DNA from: Fratercula arctica
Lineage: Eukaryota > Chordata > Aves > Charadriiformes > Alcidae
Assembly: GCA_947846985.1 (NCBI GenBank)
Contig: CANTUZ010000005.1
Span: forward strand, 5,842,501 to 5,906,500
Length of the DNA: 64,000 nt
Direction: 5' to 3'
Shown piece after piece: positions 62,601 to 64,000 of the stretch. Under the pieces are notes generated by a model. That model saw nothing but the letters and a program-made list of their open reading frames with translations. It made no database searches and had not been told where the DNA came from. The stretch's first letter is position 1. Each line of letters opens with the position of its first letter. A program made the translations under genes and the position numbers.

Positions 62601-64000
62601 GACAAAAGAAACAGGATCACTTGGAGTTCAACAGTTTTTCATATTACAAGCCTTCTAGCACGCATCCTTTCCAGATGCTTTGTCATGCAGGGAGGCAACG
62701 AGATGTTTTCAGCCAAGAGCAGACTGGAGAGGAAAAAAAAAAAAAAAGGATATGATAGGGATATTTTTCAAATAGCTGCTGCAGTGGGGACTGTTTCAAA
62801 TTACGTTGTTGTTAAATCAGTAATTCACAGACAGCCACTTCTCTTAGGGATGGGCAACTGTCCTAATTGAGTCTCTGTGTAGAATCTACCTGAATTAGTT
62901 TTTGTGGAGTTCCTGTTCCAAGAAATACATAAATGCCTCTGCAAGTCCTTTCAAGCAAATTGGAAAATGAATGAAATAAAACCTGAGAATCTGTTTTTCC
63001 TCTGTGCTTTATATTGATGCAAAGAGAGAGCTAGAAAAAAATATAATGGCACCATTCTGTTTTGATAGCACGGTACATCTCTGTTCAGTGATTATCACTA
63101 GTTGTTCAAGTGGCAAAGTAAATGAGGATGAGACCCACTGACAAAATAGCGTTCCTATTCTTAAGAGGGAAGAAGGTGAGATAAATAATTCAAGACTGGG
63201 AGAAAGGTTAAAAAATGGAATTTATATTAAATTTCCTGATAGTAAAATTTTAGGTCTTTCAAGTGGGATAATTGTAAAATTAGTACAGATTTTATGGAAG
63301 ATAGAATCACTAGCTACATTGTAATTTATTTATATCTGTAAGAGGTGTATACTGAGGGCTATTTGTCTTGTCTGCTATTCCAATTAAGTAGTATAAAGTC
63401 ACTTAAAATGTTTGCTTTGCCTGTATGTGGATCCTGAGTTTCTCACCCTCATAAAAGGCAGGTGGTTGCACTATTCCCTGAGTAAAGCTGCAGGATCGTG
63501 CCCTATTTGAGCTGTGAGAAGGTGGGAATTAACTTTGCACACTTATATATGAAATTTTCACCTTTCTTGCTAATTTCACACCAATGAAACACTAACTAAA
63601 AATTCCTGTTAATCAGGATTTTTCCATGTTGTAGCTTGAACATGAGAAAATCTGAGAACAAGCAGTCTTTGCTTAAACCAGGTCAGCAGAAGTAAATTGG
63701 GAGAGCGACATCAAATGTACTAAAGCAATGCATTTTACCAAAATCAGGGGTATGACAGATTATTTTTTTTTGAGAGCAGCAGGTGCTGCAGGTGTTTCAA
63801 ATGAATTGATTTACTTTTTTTTCTGAAGAAACACTATCATAATTTCCATTACTTTTCATGTGTGTCCATTTTTTCAATTCAGACCAGTGGGTTTCAAGTA
63901 GAGAAAAATAAAATACCGTTATTAGTATTGTGAAGACAGACCAAATCAGTTCCAAAATCTAGAAGGAAATACAAAAAGGCTTCTGAGGACTATTTTGGAG
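59658..64000 (+). other. Presumed third and later introns
   Basis: AT-rich sequence to the window edge. Apart from the weak exon candidate at 60377 no exon is supported, so the gene probably continues to the right. Confidence 0.45.
60377..60411 (+). other. Speculative fourth exon (35 bp)
   Basis: A T-rich tract ending in GCTTAG precedes this stretch and a GTAAAG donor follows at 60412. Read in phase 0 from the third exon it gives RKIGKEIVALL, a helix-like peptide, with no stop before the donor. A rival acceptor (TTCAACAG) lies near 60160, but its frame stops after 18 codons. Short exons like this arise by chance, so this is only a candidate. Confidence 0.18.

Noticed and set aside
1..64000. 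CRISPR array, operon, prophage or bacterial defence system
   Set aside because: No regularly spaced repeats, no dense gene packing and clear avian retroelements; the DNA is vertebrate nuclear.
1..64000. tRNA or other small RNA genes
   Set aside because: I looked for GGTTCGAATCC-type internal promoters and acceptor-stem pairings and saw none; a covariance-model scan would settle it.

Overview
The window looks like nuclear DNA of a bird. Six clusters of CR1 LINE sequence are present, several ending in the avian-type 8-bp 3' tail (ATTCTATG or ATTCTGTG units). There are also two endogenous-retrovirus LTRs of the kind common in Neoaves and songbirds, and long AT-rich spacers with no bacterial-style gene packing. 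Nothing in it resembles an operon, CRISPR array, prophage or bacterial defence island. Species cannot be read from the sequence; a neoavian bird is an inference from the LTR type. || Layout: 1-43 kb is an AT-rich gene desert with no convincing exon. It holds degenerate microsatellites, a possible TATA-bearing LTR near 10.5-10.9 kb, a CR1 at 22.2-22.9 kb, a small isolated CpG island with a strong CTCF-like motif (23.09-23.29 kb), a minus-strand solo LTR (23.4-24.0 kb), a CR1 at 31.2-31.6 kb, a nested CR1-in-CR1 (35.0-36.4 kb), a CR1 at 41.0-41.4 kb and a plus-strand solo LTR (42.85-43.46 kb). || At 43.7-44.9 kb base composition switches abruptly to a large CpG island. Inside it is a Kozak-type ATG (44165) opening a 20-codon reading frame that ends at a splice donor. 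Two further candidate exons, 56610-56654 and 59587-59657, have good acceptors and donors and matching phases, and together give a 59-residue continuous N-terminus. This is the only protein-coding host gene I can support; it runs on the + strand and leaves the window at the right. I could not name the protein. || Everything else to the right of the island is best read as introns of that gene, with two more CR1 copies and several long homopolymers. I see no tRNA, rRNA or snRNA gene and no complete mobile-element coding region. The main results are the unassigned split gene, the nested CR1, the CTCF-like site in the orphan island, and an LTR about 0.7 kb upstream of the gene's start codon in the same orientation.
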